Source: Polyodon spathula (Eukaryota > Chordata > Actinopteri > Acipenseriformes > Polyodontidae). From it: a stretch of DNA of 64,000 nucleotides. The notes under the pieces were generated by a model. The model was not told where the DNA came from. It made no database searches and saw only the letters and a program-made list of their open reading frames with translations. The stretch is from NCBI RefSeq assembly GCF_017654505.1, contig NC_054536.1:8479794-8543793 (forward strand), given 5' to 3'. The stretch's first letter is position 1; each line of letters opens with the position of its first letter. The translations under genes and the position numbers were made by a program. Positions 13,801 to 27,244 of the stretch are shown here, piece by piece.

Positions 13801-14599
13801 TATGACTTTATAAAGCGCTGTTAGAAAACCAATCATGTTTAAGAGTCCAGGGCCCTTGTAAATTACACATCGTACCACATGAAACAAAGTAGAGCGGCTG
13901 GAGGAATTCAATGATGTCATCATAGTAAAACCCACTCTTGATTTCAGCAGGACCTCATGATAGAAATATATTTTATTGATGGGACAAGACTGCAGGTGAA
14001 TCCATTTAACAAAGTCATTGAAAATGGAACAGTGTGTCAATCACACATATCAACTCTCCCATTTTTGCTTTAGAAAAAGCCAAGATCTTAAATCTTTTCA
14101 ACTTTGCAGATCACTAAATCATTTCCAAAAGAGGTTATCTGCACTGTGACATAGCAGTCACTTCCATGGAACACCTAATAAACCTTTCAGAGGTCATTGC
14201 ATTAAAAATAAAACAGAAAAATAACAAGCACCATGAGCAAACTAACATTTGACCTCCTAGTCGTGTGTCTGAACACTTCATCTCACAGGGGAGATGTGAG
14301 ATAGCCTGCTGGCCTTTTCTCTAATAGACCTATGAAGTTCATATCACAAGACACTTCATTCACACACTTTATCACTGAGCCACTATGCTGAGTATTTTAG
14401 TATATTAAGTATATGAGTATATTAAAAAGTACTAGGAAGTGTATACATTCACAAACTAGCAGAATAAAGGGTAGGATACCCACCATAAAAACGAAAGCCT
14501 AAACCTGTGAAGTAAGATCCAGTGACAGTCATGGCTGTGATCTTAACACTGCCTTCCTCTTGCGAGGCTGCCTAACCTTAACCCTAATCCCATATAACA

Positions 14600-14600
<1 letters not shown>
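10870..14600. other. Intergenic or intronic, nothing recognised
   Basis: AT-rich DNA. A tRNA-B-box-like GGTTCGATCCAC at about 11319 may be a tiny SINE relic. No genes seen. Confidence 0.6.

Positions 14601-14601
<1 letters not shown>

Positions 14602-14673
<72 letters not shown>
14602..14673. repeat. (TA)n microsatellite
   Basis: Uninterrupted TA dinucleotides, about 36 repeats. Confidence 0.98.
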
Positions 14674-14675
<2 letters not shown>

Positions 14676-14679
14676 CCTA

Positions 14680-17600
14680 ATTTTGAACAGTTGCCACCCA
14701 GAATTCACAGACCCAAAATTGATTTAGACATAAAGAAATAAAGCATTGGCCACCTGCATTGAAACAGATACAATTACAATAACAAGGTCCCATTCTGTCC
14801 AGGTTGTGACCCTCACCAAACGCTTACCTGGAGACTCAACTTCTCTGCATAAAGCGCTGCAGTGCTTTCACAGGCTTACCTTCCTCAGAGACGACTCTGA
14901 ATTCATGTACTTCTGTAAAGAATATTCCCAAGGTGTTTGCTCAGAGCAAAGCTTTAACAGCTATGTGATTGCAATACAAATAGCCCAGAGTTCTATACTT
15001 TTATATTTTGACAACCAAATTAGAGATGATTTATAGAGTGGAGTTTTCTATTGCATGATGAGAATGCCACTCCTAATAAAGTACTAATTTGGGGTTAATG
15101 TTATGATGATGAGAACTGAACTTTCATGGGCATTGCTCTACAGGACTGCAAAACAAGTCTTTGATTTATCTAACAATATCTCACTACCAAAGTCTCCCAG
15201 AAAGTAAACCAAAGATTTCTAAGCAGTACAAAACGACCATACAAGTGGAGAGCAAACAAAAGATAACCTCCACCTCTCTACCTACAGATTGCTGCACGTT
15301 GTATTTCTCAAAATGTTCAATAACAAATAAAAAAAAAAGCATTATGACATCACAACTTGCAGTCTCACTGTGCCTGAACTGTGCTTCCAGGGATACAACA
15401 GAAATATCACAAAAACAACGCCAGTCGGGTTCCTATTGAAACAAAGGTTAGAACGTGGCCCCTTTTGTAGATATCACATATAAAATACAGCTAATCACTC
15501 AAATACTTGGCCAATAAGTGCTTTAGACCATTAGCCAATGCTGACTTTCTAAATTTCTGTTTCATTTTTTCAAAACTTGGCCAGTGACTAATTTGGCACA
15601 CTACAACCACACCCTAGTGGCCATGGTTGTACTCATTCAAAGCAACAAAAATCTTACTCCCCCTAAAAATATATTTTGAATGTGGTATTTGTGTTGTCTA
15701 GGTCTGTACAGAAACATAAGTAGAATGGAATTTACAAATGTGAAATTGTTGTATATTTTGGTTCTGTATAGAGGCATGGTAGTTGCTCCAGTCAATATTC
15801 AGTCATTATAACACGAGCGCATTAAATACTTCTTGTAGTAATATAGGTTTATAGGACAATGAACGACTGTTTGTGGCGGAAAATCACCCGAGTAGAAGTG
15901 AACAGAGCGAGGCTGAAAGACAAGACCTGTTTAAACCCTACGAGTGCAGATACAACCAAACACACAGACATTCACTGTCCTTAACTCTTTTATATACTAC
16001 TTTATTATTAATACACAAGTTTAAAATTCAGCTATATTTGTTTTCTAATAATTACAAACCAGTATTTAATCCACTGTCAACTCAACTGAAGAGGGGATAA
16101 GGTTGAGGAAGAGAAAACCGTTAAGTGGCTGAGATACACGGCTGATTGTGACTTCACCAATTTGAAAAGATTTTGCAGTTGAATGGAATTCCAAGAGGTG
16201 CCTTAGGCATTTTTTTTTTTTTTTTTTTAAAGCATGTGATGTCAACTGTGCCGATATGGAGAATACAGCACGGTAAAAGCCGATGCCATGAACAGGGTTT
16301 CTCCATGATGTGCCGTGGAATACACAAGGCAAATGTGAGCTCTGATAGGCTGAAAAATCTTGATACACAGTAAGAAATATTGGGCCCTATTCATCTTTAA
16401 TAATTTAGTTTCAAAGTCTGTTTTTTATTGAGAAAATCAAGTCTGATATACATGGGTGTGCTCTAAAGTCACACTAGAAATGTTTCATGCATATCAAAAT
16501 GTTGTTTTTTTTTTGCATACTATATGTTATCTTACAGTATATTATGGACTATATTATTAAGGAAGGAAGTCAAAAACTATAGGCTTGTCAAAAAAAGAGG
16601 TTTTCCGTGTGCAGAGATATTTGTTGATATGGGGTTTAATGCCAACATTCAGTTTTAGATACTTAAATCATAAAAACAAACTACACTGTGAAGCAAGCAC
16701 TTAGGTTTCATTATCATATGTGCTGTGAATCTGTTGTAAACAACAGCTCTGAGGAATTACAACTAATGAATGAGGGTGCAATTAAAATGTTTATGATCCA
16801 AGTCAGATACAGAGTTAATGATCTGCAAAGGAAAATAACCCAGAAACTCAGAGAGGAAGAAATTACCGGTTACCCCGGTAACGGTGAATATATTGGTGAC
16901 TTTATTAAAATGGTCAATATCTATGACTGTAGAAACATCAACACATGTTGTGGAAACACACATAACTGTTGAAGGGGGCTTCCAAGTTGTTGGAAGTATT
17001 GTTTAACTAGAATGAAATGCAATTTGGATTAAACAGCTTTGTCAAATGATTGCTTGGCTATGCTGATCATCATACATTTCTGTTGAAAAACTATCAGAGC
17101 AAAACATTCATACTGCATTGGGGAAAATGACAACTTGACACACAGCCAGGAAAAAAAAAAAAAAAAAAAACGTGTAAACATCACATTGGAAAAAAGTGTA
17201 GTGAGATTTTACAGAAATGAGATTACAGAAATATGGCACCACATACAACCTAGTCTTTGAAGCTTAACTTCAACCATACTGCAAGTTACATTCACAGTTC
17301 CATTTGTTAGGGATCACTCCTTTACCACCAGCATCCCCAATAACACCACATCAATCAGGTTCCTTCTTAGTGCTGAAGAAACTAATTTTAAAATATGATA
17401 CTGGAAACAAACGTCTACACTTCTGACATTAAAAAGGGATCTGCAGTTTCTAAACTGTCAAAAACATCCAGAAGGCACTTAATCATTAAAATGAACTCTC
17501 GTGTAATTCGTTTTCTAATCAATTTGTGTCATTCCTTAATGTTCTCATACATCCATAGTATTAAACACATAATACTGTATATATGTACATCTTGTTTAAA

Positions 17601-18360
17601 TCACATCCAGTGATGAAACACACTTTGATGTAATTGATCCATTGAAATGCTGTATGTCGTGGGTGTTGAACACACAGATGTTCAACGTATTCACTTGTAA
17701 TTTTAATAAACAAGTAAACACTGTAAAACTTGCTTCGCTTCTTCTCAATACAATGCCCACACCCTTTGTACAGAATAAATATTTGAAATTGTCCAGTTCT
17801 TCACAGTAGTGCTGTCTTTGTTCTTATGCCTTTCATTCATTTACTTGTGAGGCACATTTCCCAGGTCTTGTTACTGCACCTGTTACTTCAGATCGTGTCA
17901 TTATGGCAGACGATACAAGGCCTGCGAAAGGAATACAGTCGTCACCTCTCAGATTGGGAGCGTTTGTGTTAACATGATTCACCTGCAGTAAGCGATGGAC
18001 GGTATAAACTCCCACACAATAAACTGACATTCAAAATGTCCCCCATCACCAATACAGTAATCAAAATAAACAAGTGTACACATATGCAGTTTAAAATCTC
18101 TATTAAGACATTCATTACACTAATAAAAAAGATGCTTAAAACCTATGACTGTAATAAAAAGTACAGTAATCTGTCGCGTATCCAACTGTGATGGGTCCAG
18201 AGTAAGGGTGGATATGTAAAAAGACAGATAAATTAATCCTGTTTTAAATTCCATTATACACAGCTGTAATAATTATTGCACTATATTATTATTGTTTTAA
18301 GATTCAGCTTTTATTAGGGAGCTCCCCTAAATCCCTTGTTTAGAAAGACACAGGGTATTA
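14680..18360. other. Intergenic or intronic, nothing recognised
   Basis: Unique AT-rich DNA with T and A homopolymers at about 16210 and 17151. Several open frames of 70-100 codons have no recognisable domain. Confidence 0.6.
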
Positions 18361-18365
18361 ATTCC

Positions 18366-18900
18366 TGTGACAGAGTAGCCATCTGCAGTGTGGATGCGTG
18401 CATTCACTGTTGAGTGACAGTCAGGAGATCAAGACAGAGGTTGAAGTTGATACACCTCGCAGGTAAACAGGATTTATTTACAGACAGCAGTTGTGGTTTA
18501 AAGCAGTAGGACACCGCTGTATGTATTATTTTTTTTAGCTTTTAGTGAACAATGGCTCTCATTCCTCTCCTCTCACTCGCACACTCAACCTCTTAACTCT
18601 CTCTCAGTTCTCCCGCCACCAGATTCCGCTTCTCTCTTTCAAACTGTCATCTCCACACACACACACCAAAGTCCCTCCCCCTTCCTCACTCAGTGGTCCA
18701 ACACTCCCTATCTCTGATGGTCGTGTCAGACCTGCTCCCACCCCATCAGTGACACACTCACACACAAGCAGTCTTTCAGTTCTAGTCACACAAGAATACA
18801 ACAGATCTGAACAAGAATAACACAGTTTATAAACACACATTATTTACAGAGTACTCCCATCCCCTTCCCCAGTCTCCTCCTCAACTACGGAAACCCCACC
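18366..18900 (-). mobile_element. LTR remnant, minus orientation
   Basis: The left edge TGTGACAGAG, read on the minus strand, is an LTR end CTCTGTCACA. An inverted AATAAA (tttatt on + near 18475) sits about 110 bp inside, as in the complete LTRs nearby. The other end could not be located, so the right border is approximate. The pyrimidine-rich interior (18560-18740) accounts for long open frames on both strands that are not genes. Confidence 0.5.
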
Positions 18901-19293
18901 TTCTTGAAGCATCGTTGCATTATTTGCTGAGTGACAGTTCCAAGCTTGCTTTAGCAAGAGCACTGCATCTAACAGACATTTTATTTACACTGAATTTACG
19001 TGATGATATGTATAGCTTTTCTGTTTCCAGCCATGCTTGCTGTTGCAGTCAGTTCTGTTTTTTCAAACTATAAACCTAACACTGCATACAGGGATTAAAC
19101 AGCCAAGGTACAGTACAGGGGTAATCACTCAGTAACAAGGTGCAAACAGCTGATTGATCACCCTGTCAAGTTTTTACTACAGCAAAGTGCTACCTTTTGT
19201 ATTGAAATATATGTGAATGGCAAGGTAACGAGATGAAAACAGCTAATTTGTGGATTAATAAGAGTGATTACTACAGTATAAGAAGTGCGTTTG

Positions 19294-20032
19294 TGTGACA
19301 GAGAGATAATGAATCTTGGTTATAAATCTCCCTCCTGACCTGTGAGGGCGCTGTGTAAAGGGAACAGTGTGCCCCGGAATGGATGGTCTGTCAATTCATT
19401 CCTGGGAAAGGTGGAAGTCGGCCATCTTGAAAGAGGGTGGAGCCAGGTTACACCAAGTCATCGGCCCATACAGGAAGCCATGTGGCAATCGTGGATTGGA
19501 GGGAAAGTGATTGCACTCGCTAACCAAGGGGGCGTGGCTGATGGTACAAAAGGGGACGTGGCCGAGAGAACTGCTTCTTTGTTACGGTTACGGATGAACC
19601 GCTGAAGGACTGTGTGAAAACCCTGAGTGTTTAGTGTTTGTTTATTTTGTCGTACCAATTGTAAACGTTTGTTTTTGTGTGACGGCTAACACATACCAGG
19701 AGCTGTTGCTAAAGACCAGCACCAACCTGGACAACACTGCACTACTGTTCACAAATACATGCATTTCACCACTCGCACTTAAAGCACTCACTTTGGACTT
19801 GTGACCGGGTCTGTGTTTTGTGTGTGTATTTCCAACAGTTATTATTTCGGGACTGGACCCCTTGGGTTTTAATGAGCAGTACACATCGGTGTGTATTACC
19901 AGTTATTATTATTTACAGTTGTTGAATGACTTTGAATTATAAATAAAAGATAATTGCACCATAAACGTTGTTTGTCATTCCTTGAGCACCACATCACCTC
20001 TACACCTACGCACTGCAACCCACTTTGTCACA
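19294..20032 (+). mobile_element. Solo LTR (739 bp)
   Basis: It starts TGTGACAGAGAG and ends CACTTTGTCACA, with near-identical 5-bp flanks GTTTG (19289-19293) and GTCTG (20033-20037). AATAAA occurs at 19942-19947, about 90 bp before the end. The one mismatch in the target duplication suggests an older insertion than the copies at 35.1 and 38.7 kb. Open stretches inside are not protein-like. Confidence 0.78.
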
Positions 20033-20039
20033 GTCTGTT

Positions 20040-21485
20040 ATTTAAATCTATGTGAATGGCACATAACGCGATCCAAGCAGCTGAGTTTTCCCGAAATATA
20101 CGGTGTGCTTAACACAGTATAAACAATGCCTTTGTTATTGAAATCAATGGGAATGGCAAATGGTAAACAATATTTGTCCAATATAAACGACTGCCTGAAA
20201 TAACCTTGTACGGTGTAAGTGGCGAGTCCTGTAACAAATTGCTTTGTATTATGCAAGCAATGCCTCGTCATTGGTCTTCAAAAGATACTGTATGTATGTA
20301 TCAATACAAACTGCTCACTGTTTATTCATTCAAAATAGATCAATAATTCCATGCAAATTCTTTGCAAGCTGCTCCCCCTACAGTTCACTGACCATTACAG
20401 CTCACGGCCTGCTATTACTGTACCATTTCTGGAACTGAATATCAAGGAGGAGACTCAGAGGCAGTGACTGCTGTTTCAGAGTTCATTCCACAAATAATAT
20501 TTCACTTATCAGTTCTCAAATAGGCAGGAGAATAGGAGCAATTTCCAGCACTGGGAAATAATGCTTTCAGCTAAACATTAAGATATATAGAAGTGTGAAA
20601 TCGGTGTTCTACCAATATGAAAAATGAACCACTTGGACCAAAAATTATATATTATTTAATTTATCTTCTGGGAAGCTGGGATTGAAAATCTTCAGGAAAG
20701 TATGCTTTTCCAGAGTGGCCCAATGCATTATCACTTAAGATACCTACCACATGATCACCTGCAGTGGTACCAACCCTCTATCAGAATCTCTCAAATCTGC
20801 TGTCACCATCCTGACAAACTGTCTTGGAAGAAGCAGCCATTACATATTACTGAAAGGATGACTATAATATTGTAAGCGTAAACGATCAATAAATCATGTT
20901 AGGCACAGCATAGCATTTCTCATTTGATAAAGTTGTAACACAAAAAAAATATTTTCAAAAAGCTTTAAAAAAAAAAAAAAAAAGTTCTCCTTCAAACATT
21001 TCCTTTTCGCCTCCCTATCTCCAGTCGCCTGTCAAAGTCGCTCCAGTTCAGAGCCGGACAGCGCTTTAAAGTTTCATGCTGGAATTGACTGGTCACGTGG
21101 TTGGTATGCTATCAAGTCATCTGATTCATAGATTTGAATGGCCAGTCTGGGATTTCAATAACAATAATCACCATCTTCAGTTGCCTTCAGGGATGGGAGG
21201 TTCATAGGATCCAACTGTAAAGTTCTTTTACAGTCCTTCCTTTTCCTTTACCATGCTTCTGATAAAATTATTTCAGCTGTTTCTGTTATACTTTTCTTTA
21301 GTATAAGGCTGTTGGGATACTTGTATACATCAACCCTGTGGCATCACTTGTAAAATCTTCTAAAGCAAGAAGTTAAGCATATCCCAAGGTCAAAAGCCAG
21401 AGAGATCATTGCCAGTTGATTTCCTAATTATAATTTACAAGCTACCTCCGCCAGCCTTTTTAACATGCACGGATGAGAATGCTCT
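20040..21485. other. Intergenic or intronic, nothing firm
   Basis: Mostly AT-rich. A small CpG-containing patch at 21005-21075 stands out but has no clear exon borders. Confidence 0.6.
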
Positions 21486-21487
21486 AG

Positions 21488-21488
<1 letters not shown>

Positions 21489-21528
<40 letters not shown>

Positions 21529-21546
21529 TATATATATATATATATA
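21489..21546. repeat. (TA)n microsatellite, interrupted
   Basis: TA repeats broken by TATTATATTATA near 21521-21531. It lies 160 bp before duplication copy 1. Confidence 0.97.
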
Positions 21547-21709
21547 CATATGAGCTAATGAGCTTTGATTATTTAACACTCTGCTAAACTTTTTTCTTTC
21601 ATGAAAATAAAATTATTTTCATGAATGACGATATCACTCTTTTGAAGAGTATTGTATTTGCTTTTGTTATGTTATCCAACAGTAGTTCGTTCAAATGGGT
21701 ATTCCTCTA

Positions 21710-22091
21710 CATAAAAATTGTATAGGGTGCTGTTCATGGGCATATGATTATGCAACAACTTGCTGTCTGACAAATTTCCAGCAGTGACACACAGTTTTAA
21801 ACACTGTGTGAAGTACAATTACATTTGTGTTGTTACTTTTAACATAAAAAGTAGTAACAATAGATTTAAATACAAAACCAATTCACCGATACCTTCTGCT
21901 ACATATTGTGTTCCTAAAATTGGGCTTTCATATTTCTGTTCTCGACCATCTGCTCTGCAGGCAACCCACAATGCTGTATCTTCATTAACAATGCAAACAG
22001 CCTTCAGTTATGATTAGCCTACATGTTTAAATGGCAGCTTTTCCACCGGTTAACTAGAATGTACAGCATGCAGACTAAAAATTACCAGAGG
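21710..22091 (+). repeat. Direct duplication, copy 1 (382 bp)
   Basis: Almost identical (about 95% by eye) to 24120-24487 in the same orientation, offset 2410 bp. Copy 1 has a 14-bp stretch (near ATTCACCGATACCT) absent from copy 2. It contains no coding frame I would trust. Confidence 0.95.
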
Positions 22092-22808
22092 CACAAGGCT
22101 TGCTGAAAGATGTTTTTTATTAAAAACATTCTGCCAAGAATAACCCGAATATTAATTTGTCCGTATTGTTTACCTCAGTTCATAGAAACTAATGGCACTC
22201 AGAACGCAAAATAAAAGGCAGCCAATTATAAATCCATAATAGAACCATAACGCAACTTATTTATTATTTAAAACACCAAGCTGATTAAATCCTTTGAACT
22301 AATACACAAATAATGCCTTTAACTGTCATGCTTCATGCAGCAAATGTCTCAAATATGTTCTAAATCCCAACTAATGCAATATGCTTAATGTATAATACAG
22401 TAGTTGTGTTCCAGTGAAACAAACTGTTTTCCAAAACAACTGTCAATTTGGCTTTGGGCATATTATTTCTGCTGGAGTTTGAGGAAACAGAGCTGGCTAC
22501 CTGTTCCCACAATGCACCTCTCATTTCAGTCAGAGCACCAGCAGTGTTGCTGGACGGCGCAGCCACTGGATACACTGCAACGTTCACAAGAACATTTCTC
22601 TTACTCCTGGCGAACGTTCCCAAGTGCGTGAATAAAAAAAAAAATCATACCCTACATGAATATGTTGAAAAAAAACAAGGCTTCGATATGAACAAGCTAT
22701 AGTAATGTGTTTCCTGTAGACACGTTAGTGGGCTCTGCAGCATGTTAAAGAGGGGAAGAGTAACCAGCAGGATTGTGTGATAGACCGTCGTTACGGATTC
22801 TGTCACCC

Positions 22809-22960
22809 TGGCTCTTTTGCACAGTGGTTAAGATGCTCACTTGCAGTGTGCATGGTTGATGGTTCTTGACCAGCCTCTGCTCTGCTACACTTTGAACCAG
22901 AAGAGGTGAAATGACCCAGGAATGGCAAGTGTATCAAATATGCTGAGAATAAGGCATAGA
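22809..22960 (+). mobile_element. tRNA-derived SINE fragment
   Basis: GGCTCTTTTGCACAGTGGTT at 22810 followed by AAGATGCTC looks like a tRNA 5' half (A box). GGTTCTTGACC at 22861 fits a decayed B box at the right distance. The body after 22890 and its end are unclear, and no tail was found. Confidence 0.6.
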
Positions 22961-22969
22961 AACTTAGAA

Positions 22970-24115
22970 CTTTCTTTAACCTAAATTGTTTTAAAATTAA
23001 AATAATAATGCATTTTTAAAGAATTGCTGTAACATGTGTTTCTTTCAGAAGTGCACTCTAAAGACTTGTTTAGGTGATGGAAGTGCTAAACATGTAACAT
23101 TTATTACATTACTGTTAAGCTACAATGGATAAATGTAAATTGTGGAGAAGGAGCTACATTTTAGTTAAAGGGGTCATGCAGCCTGAACTCAGTGGCTTGT
23201 GCACTACATGGGATAGTCATCATGTTATACCTGTTCACACTTGTATCGGAGCGATATTGGGAACATGCATTTTCAATTTAGAATATACAGATATGATATC
23301 TCTTTCTGTCCTAACTCACTTTTCATCACCAGTGCAAGACTGACACTGTTCTGACATACCTGTCCTTATTAAAGCTGGTTGATATTGATACAGGGTTGTG
23401 GGACATAAAACAGGGCTTTAGTTATAGGGCTGTGAACAGGGCTTTAGTTAGATTGAGCATGGCCCATAAACTAATCCCATGTCCACTGGAAAGTTACAGT
23501 CACAAGATATTTCATGTATCTAAATTGGTCCTTTAGCAGTAGTAAAACTGTTATATTGGATTTTTCGACAGGTTTTGTAATGTAGAGTACTGCAAGCAAA
23601 CACTTAAACACTCTTATAGACATTACAATTATTCAGCACTTCTAGTACGTTCATGATGCAATAATTGTTTAACACATGATTTTAAATAATGATGAACAGT
23701 TTGGACACACACGAGTCGGTGTTTTTAATTTGCATCACATGTATTTTGACACTTGATTTATGGTTTAAAAAAAAAAAAGTCTGATGGTAATAATTCAAAA
23801 TGTATGCAAAAAATAATGTATGCCTTCTGTAACGTGTATGCCTTCTGTACGTAAACATTTCTGAAAAATGAAGGACAGTTTTAAAAACGGAATGGATGTT
23901 TTTCATTAGCATCAATTTTATTTTGACACTTGATTAATTCATGAAATAAATGGCCAATGTAATATAAAATAATGAATGTCTTCAATGCATTCGACAGCCC
24001 TTTTTGTAGTTATGAAGAAAAGCTTATCTAGAATCTGACCTCTGAAAGACAGCTCCACCTAATGAACCTGAGGCACTCAAAATGAGCTAAAACTGTATTA
24101 TCTGTTCTAGATAAT
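22970..24115. other. DNA between the two duplication copies
   Basis: It includes a diverged internal repeat (TTTTGACACTTGATT at about 23746 and 23921) and a 17-bp GTATGCCTTCTGTA doublet near 23818-23850. No genes seen. Confidence 0.6.
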
Positions 24116-24119
24116 ACTG

Positions 24120-24487
24120 CATAAAAATTGTATAGGGTGCTGCTCATGGGCATATGATTATGCAACAACTTGCTGCCTGACAAATTGCCAGCAGTGACAC
24201 ACAATTTTAAACACTGTGTGAAGTACAGTTACATTTGCGTTGTTACTTTTAACATAAAAAGTAGTAACAATAGATTTAAATTCAAAACCATCTGCTACAT
24301 ATTGCGTTCCTAAAATTGCGCTTTCATATTTCTGTTCTCGACCATCTGCTCTGCAGGCAGCCCACAATGCTGTATCTTCATTAACAATGCAAACAGCCTT
24401 CAGTTATGATTAGCCTACATGTTTAAATGGCAGCTTTTCCACCGGTTAACTAAAATATACAGCATGCAGACTAAACATTACCAGAGG
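24120..24487 (+). repeat. Direct duplication, copy 2 (368 bp)
   Basis: Second copy of the block at 21710. Both start CATAAAAATTGTATAGGG and end ATTACCAGAGG. Divergence is a handful of substitutions plus the 14-bp gap. Confidence 0.95.
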
Positions 24488-24489
24488 AA

Positions 24490-26300
24490 GTTAAGACTGT
24501 GAAATTAGAAAATATATTTCCTATTTTTTTTAATACATTAAAATGCTTCCAGACACTGACAAATGTGTTCGGAAGGGGCACTAAATGAATGAGAAATGTC
24601 TAATTATACTCGACTAAAGAAGTTTGAACTCATACAATGGAGGCTGCGTAATCGTTTGCTATAGTTTTCAAGACATTTCACACTGTGTTAGTGCCTCGTC
24701 CGGGCAGTTTAGTTTCAGCTGTTCCATGGGATATAGATTATATAGAGTATATTAAAGGAATAAATTATGATTTCAAATTTGAGTTAAACAAAAACTTCTC
24801 AGATTGGAACATCTGCCAAATCCATTTTCAGAGGACCTGCCTTGGAGCCGGTCACTTTAATAAACAATTTCCATAGAGGCTGGGAGCGCTTTGGGCACAG
24901 CTAAACCATCAGTGCCATCTGAAACTGAGAGCTTACCTGGGAGCCCTTACATCAGCTTCCTCTGTTGATGCAGTTGTAGCTGCTGGCATCTTAGAGGGAG
25001 TCGAGACACAGGTATCTATTTTTTATACATACTTAATTATGAAAATAACATTTTTTTTTCATATTTAGCGACAGTGTCTATTTGTGTGTTTTTTCTAGAA
25101 TACAGGTAAAATTTATTTAAAAAAAGCTAAGTGAGCTCTAAGCTCCCTCTTAATAGGAGTAAATGGTATTTAAATTGTATTTTAGCTTGGTTGTTAAGTG
25201 AAGTCAAGAATGTGCAACGAATTTGTCCGCAACATTGGAATTTGCGGAAAGAATGCTGTTTGAATTTTGCACTTCTAGGTGGGCTTCTATGATTATTCAT
25301 AAGTCCTCTTCCAGGTCCAAGGACCCAACTCCCATTTTTCACTCGCAGGCACAACTTTTTCTCAAGGCAGAATTGAGGTGAAAATTCCTGCCACTGCCCT
25401 TGTGAAACTCACATCTCTTTAGAATGTCTGTCCCTTAGATCTTCTTTGAAACAGAAGTTCTTTTTGGCACAAGAATGACTACAGTGTTCCAGATTCCAAA
25501 TTGTTTCAGCCTCTGCTGTTGGTTTCTTAGGGACAGGAGTAATTCTTCATAGTAAATACATAGCAGGATCAAAGCCCCTGTTGAAATATTAATCACCTAC
25601 ATGTTGTTATTTTTCTTTCATTTATATTATTTGCTGAATGCCCTCTTACTGAACTGACGTTCGGTTGAACTTTACTGGATAAAAAACGGTTTAGAAAACA
25701 GAACCTTCCTTTAACCTGATTGGCCAATAGTTGGTTCCTAAAAACTAGTAGAGTCCCTCTTCAGTGCCTCATTTACATTTAGTTTGTGTCACTTCCTATG
25801 TGCGGTCAGGACAAGTGATTGAGAATCGTAGTGGAGCAGAAATACAAAGAAATTAAGATGTATGTAAAATTTGATTAATTAGCTCCAGATCTCTGCTCCA
25901 GTTATTTTTCCTCTTCTATACTTATTTTGCTGTATGAACTTGTACTGCACCTAAACTACCATCATGGAATGTATCTCCCACGGGCTTGTTCTTTTTACCA
26001 CGCTTCAATGCAAAGGCGTACATTTTCCATGATATAAATGTGACACTGTACCACGTACCCAGTCACACTCACCAATCAATAACCTACTGTAGCAAGCAGT
26101 CACTCTCATCTGACAATGCCCTTTACGTTATGTTAAACTCACCTGCATTTGCCTCCTAACATCATAAGGCAGGCTCTTTCTTTTTAATTACAGAAAAATC
26201 AGCTTATGACTCATCAAATATTTTCTTATTTAGGAGAATTAACATTTTACCAGCAAGGTTAATTCTGAAAAATAAATCTTTCAGCTCACAGAACAGCAAT
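24490..26300. other. Intergenic or intronic, nothing recognised
   Basis: Unique AT-rich DNA leading into the 46-bp minisatellite. Confidence 0.6.
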
Positions 26301-26304
26301 AAAC

Positions 26305-27240
26305 CAAACAAGTACTTTTTAAATGTGAGGTTAATCCACAACGGGACATTCAAACAAGTACGTTTTAAATGTGAAGTTAATCCACAGCGGGACATTCAAA
26401 CAAGTACATTTTAAATGTGAGGTTAATCCACAGTGGGACATTCAAACAAGTACATTTTAAATACGAGGTTAATCCACAGTGGGACATTCAAACAAGTACA
26501 TTTTAAATACGAGGTTAATCCACAGCGGGACATTCAAACAAGTACATTTTAAATACGAGGTTAATCCACAGCGGGACATTCAAACAAGTACATTTTAAAT
26601 ACGAGGTTAATCCACAGTGGGACATTCAAACAAGTACATTTTAAATACGAGGTTAATCCACAGTGGGACATTCAAACAAGTACATTTTAAATACGAGGTT
26701 AATCCACAGTGGGACATTCAAACAAGTACATTTTAAATACGAGGTTAATCCACAGTGGGACATTCAAACAAGTACATTTTAAATACGAGGTTAATCCACA
26801 GTGGGACATTCAAACAAGTACATTTTAAATACGAGGTTAATCCACAGTGGGACATTCAAACAAGTACATTTTAAATACGAGGTTAATCCACAGTGGGACA
26901 TTCAAACAAGTACATTTTAAATACGAGGTTAATCCACAGTGGGACATTCAAACAAGTACATTTTAAATACGAGGTTAATCCACAGTGGGACATTCAAACA
27001 AGTACATTTTAAATACAAGGTTAATCCACAGTGGGACATTCAAACAAGTACATTTTAAATACCCACAGTGGGACATTCAAACAAGTACATTTTAAATACG
27101 CCACAGTGGGACATTCAAACAAGTACATTTTAAATATGAGGTTAATCCACAGTGGGACATTCAAACAAGTTTTTAAATATGAGGTTAATCCACAGTGGGA
27201 CATTCAAACAAGTATTTTAAATACAAGGTTAATCCACAGT
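26305..27240. repeat. 46-bp minisatellite, about 20 copies
   Basis: The unit runs from GGGACATTCAAACAAGTACA to the next GGGACA, 46 bp apart, with AAATACGAGGTTAATCC between. The middle units are nearly identical. The first three carry AAATGTGAGG, and the last four have deletions (36-37 bp units at 27060-27110 and shortened AAGT-ATTTTAAAT forms). Because 46 is not a multiple of 3, the frame shifts at each unit and open stretches here are artefacts. Confidence 0.97.
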
Positions 27241-27244
27241 CAAT

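Noticed and set aside
18545..18840. Overlapping Ser/Thr/Pro-rich open frames on both strands
   Set aside because: Pyrimidine-rich interior of an LTR remnant; no domain and no conserved start.
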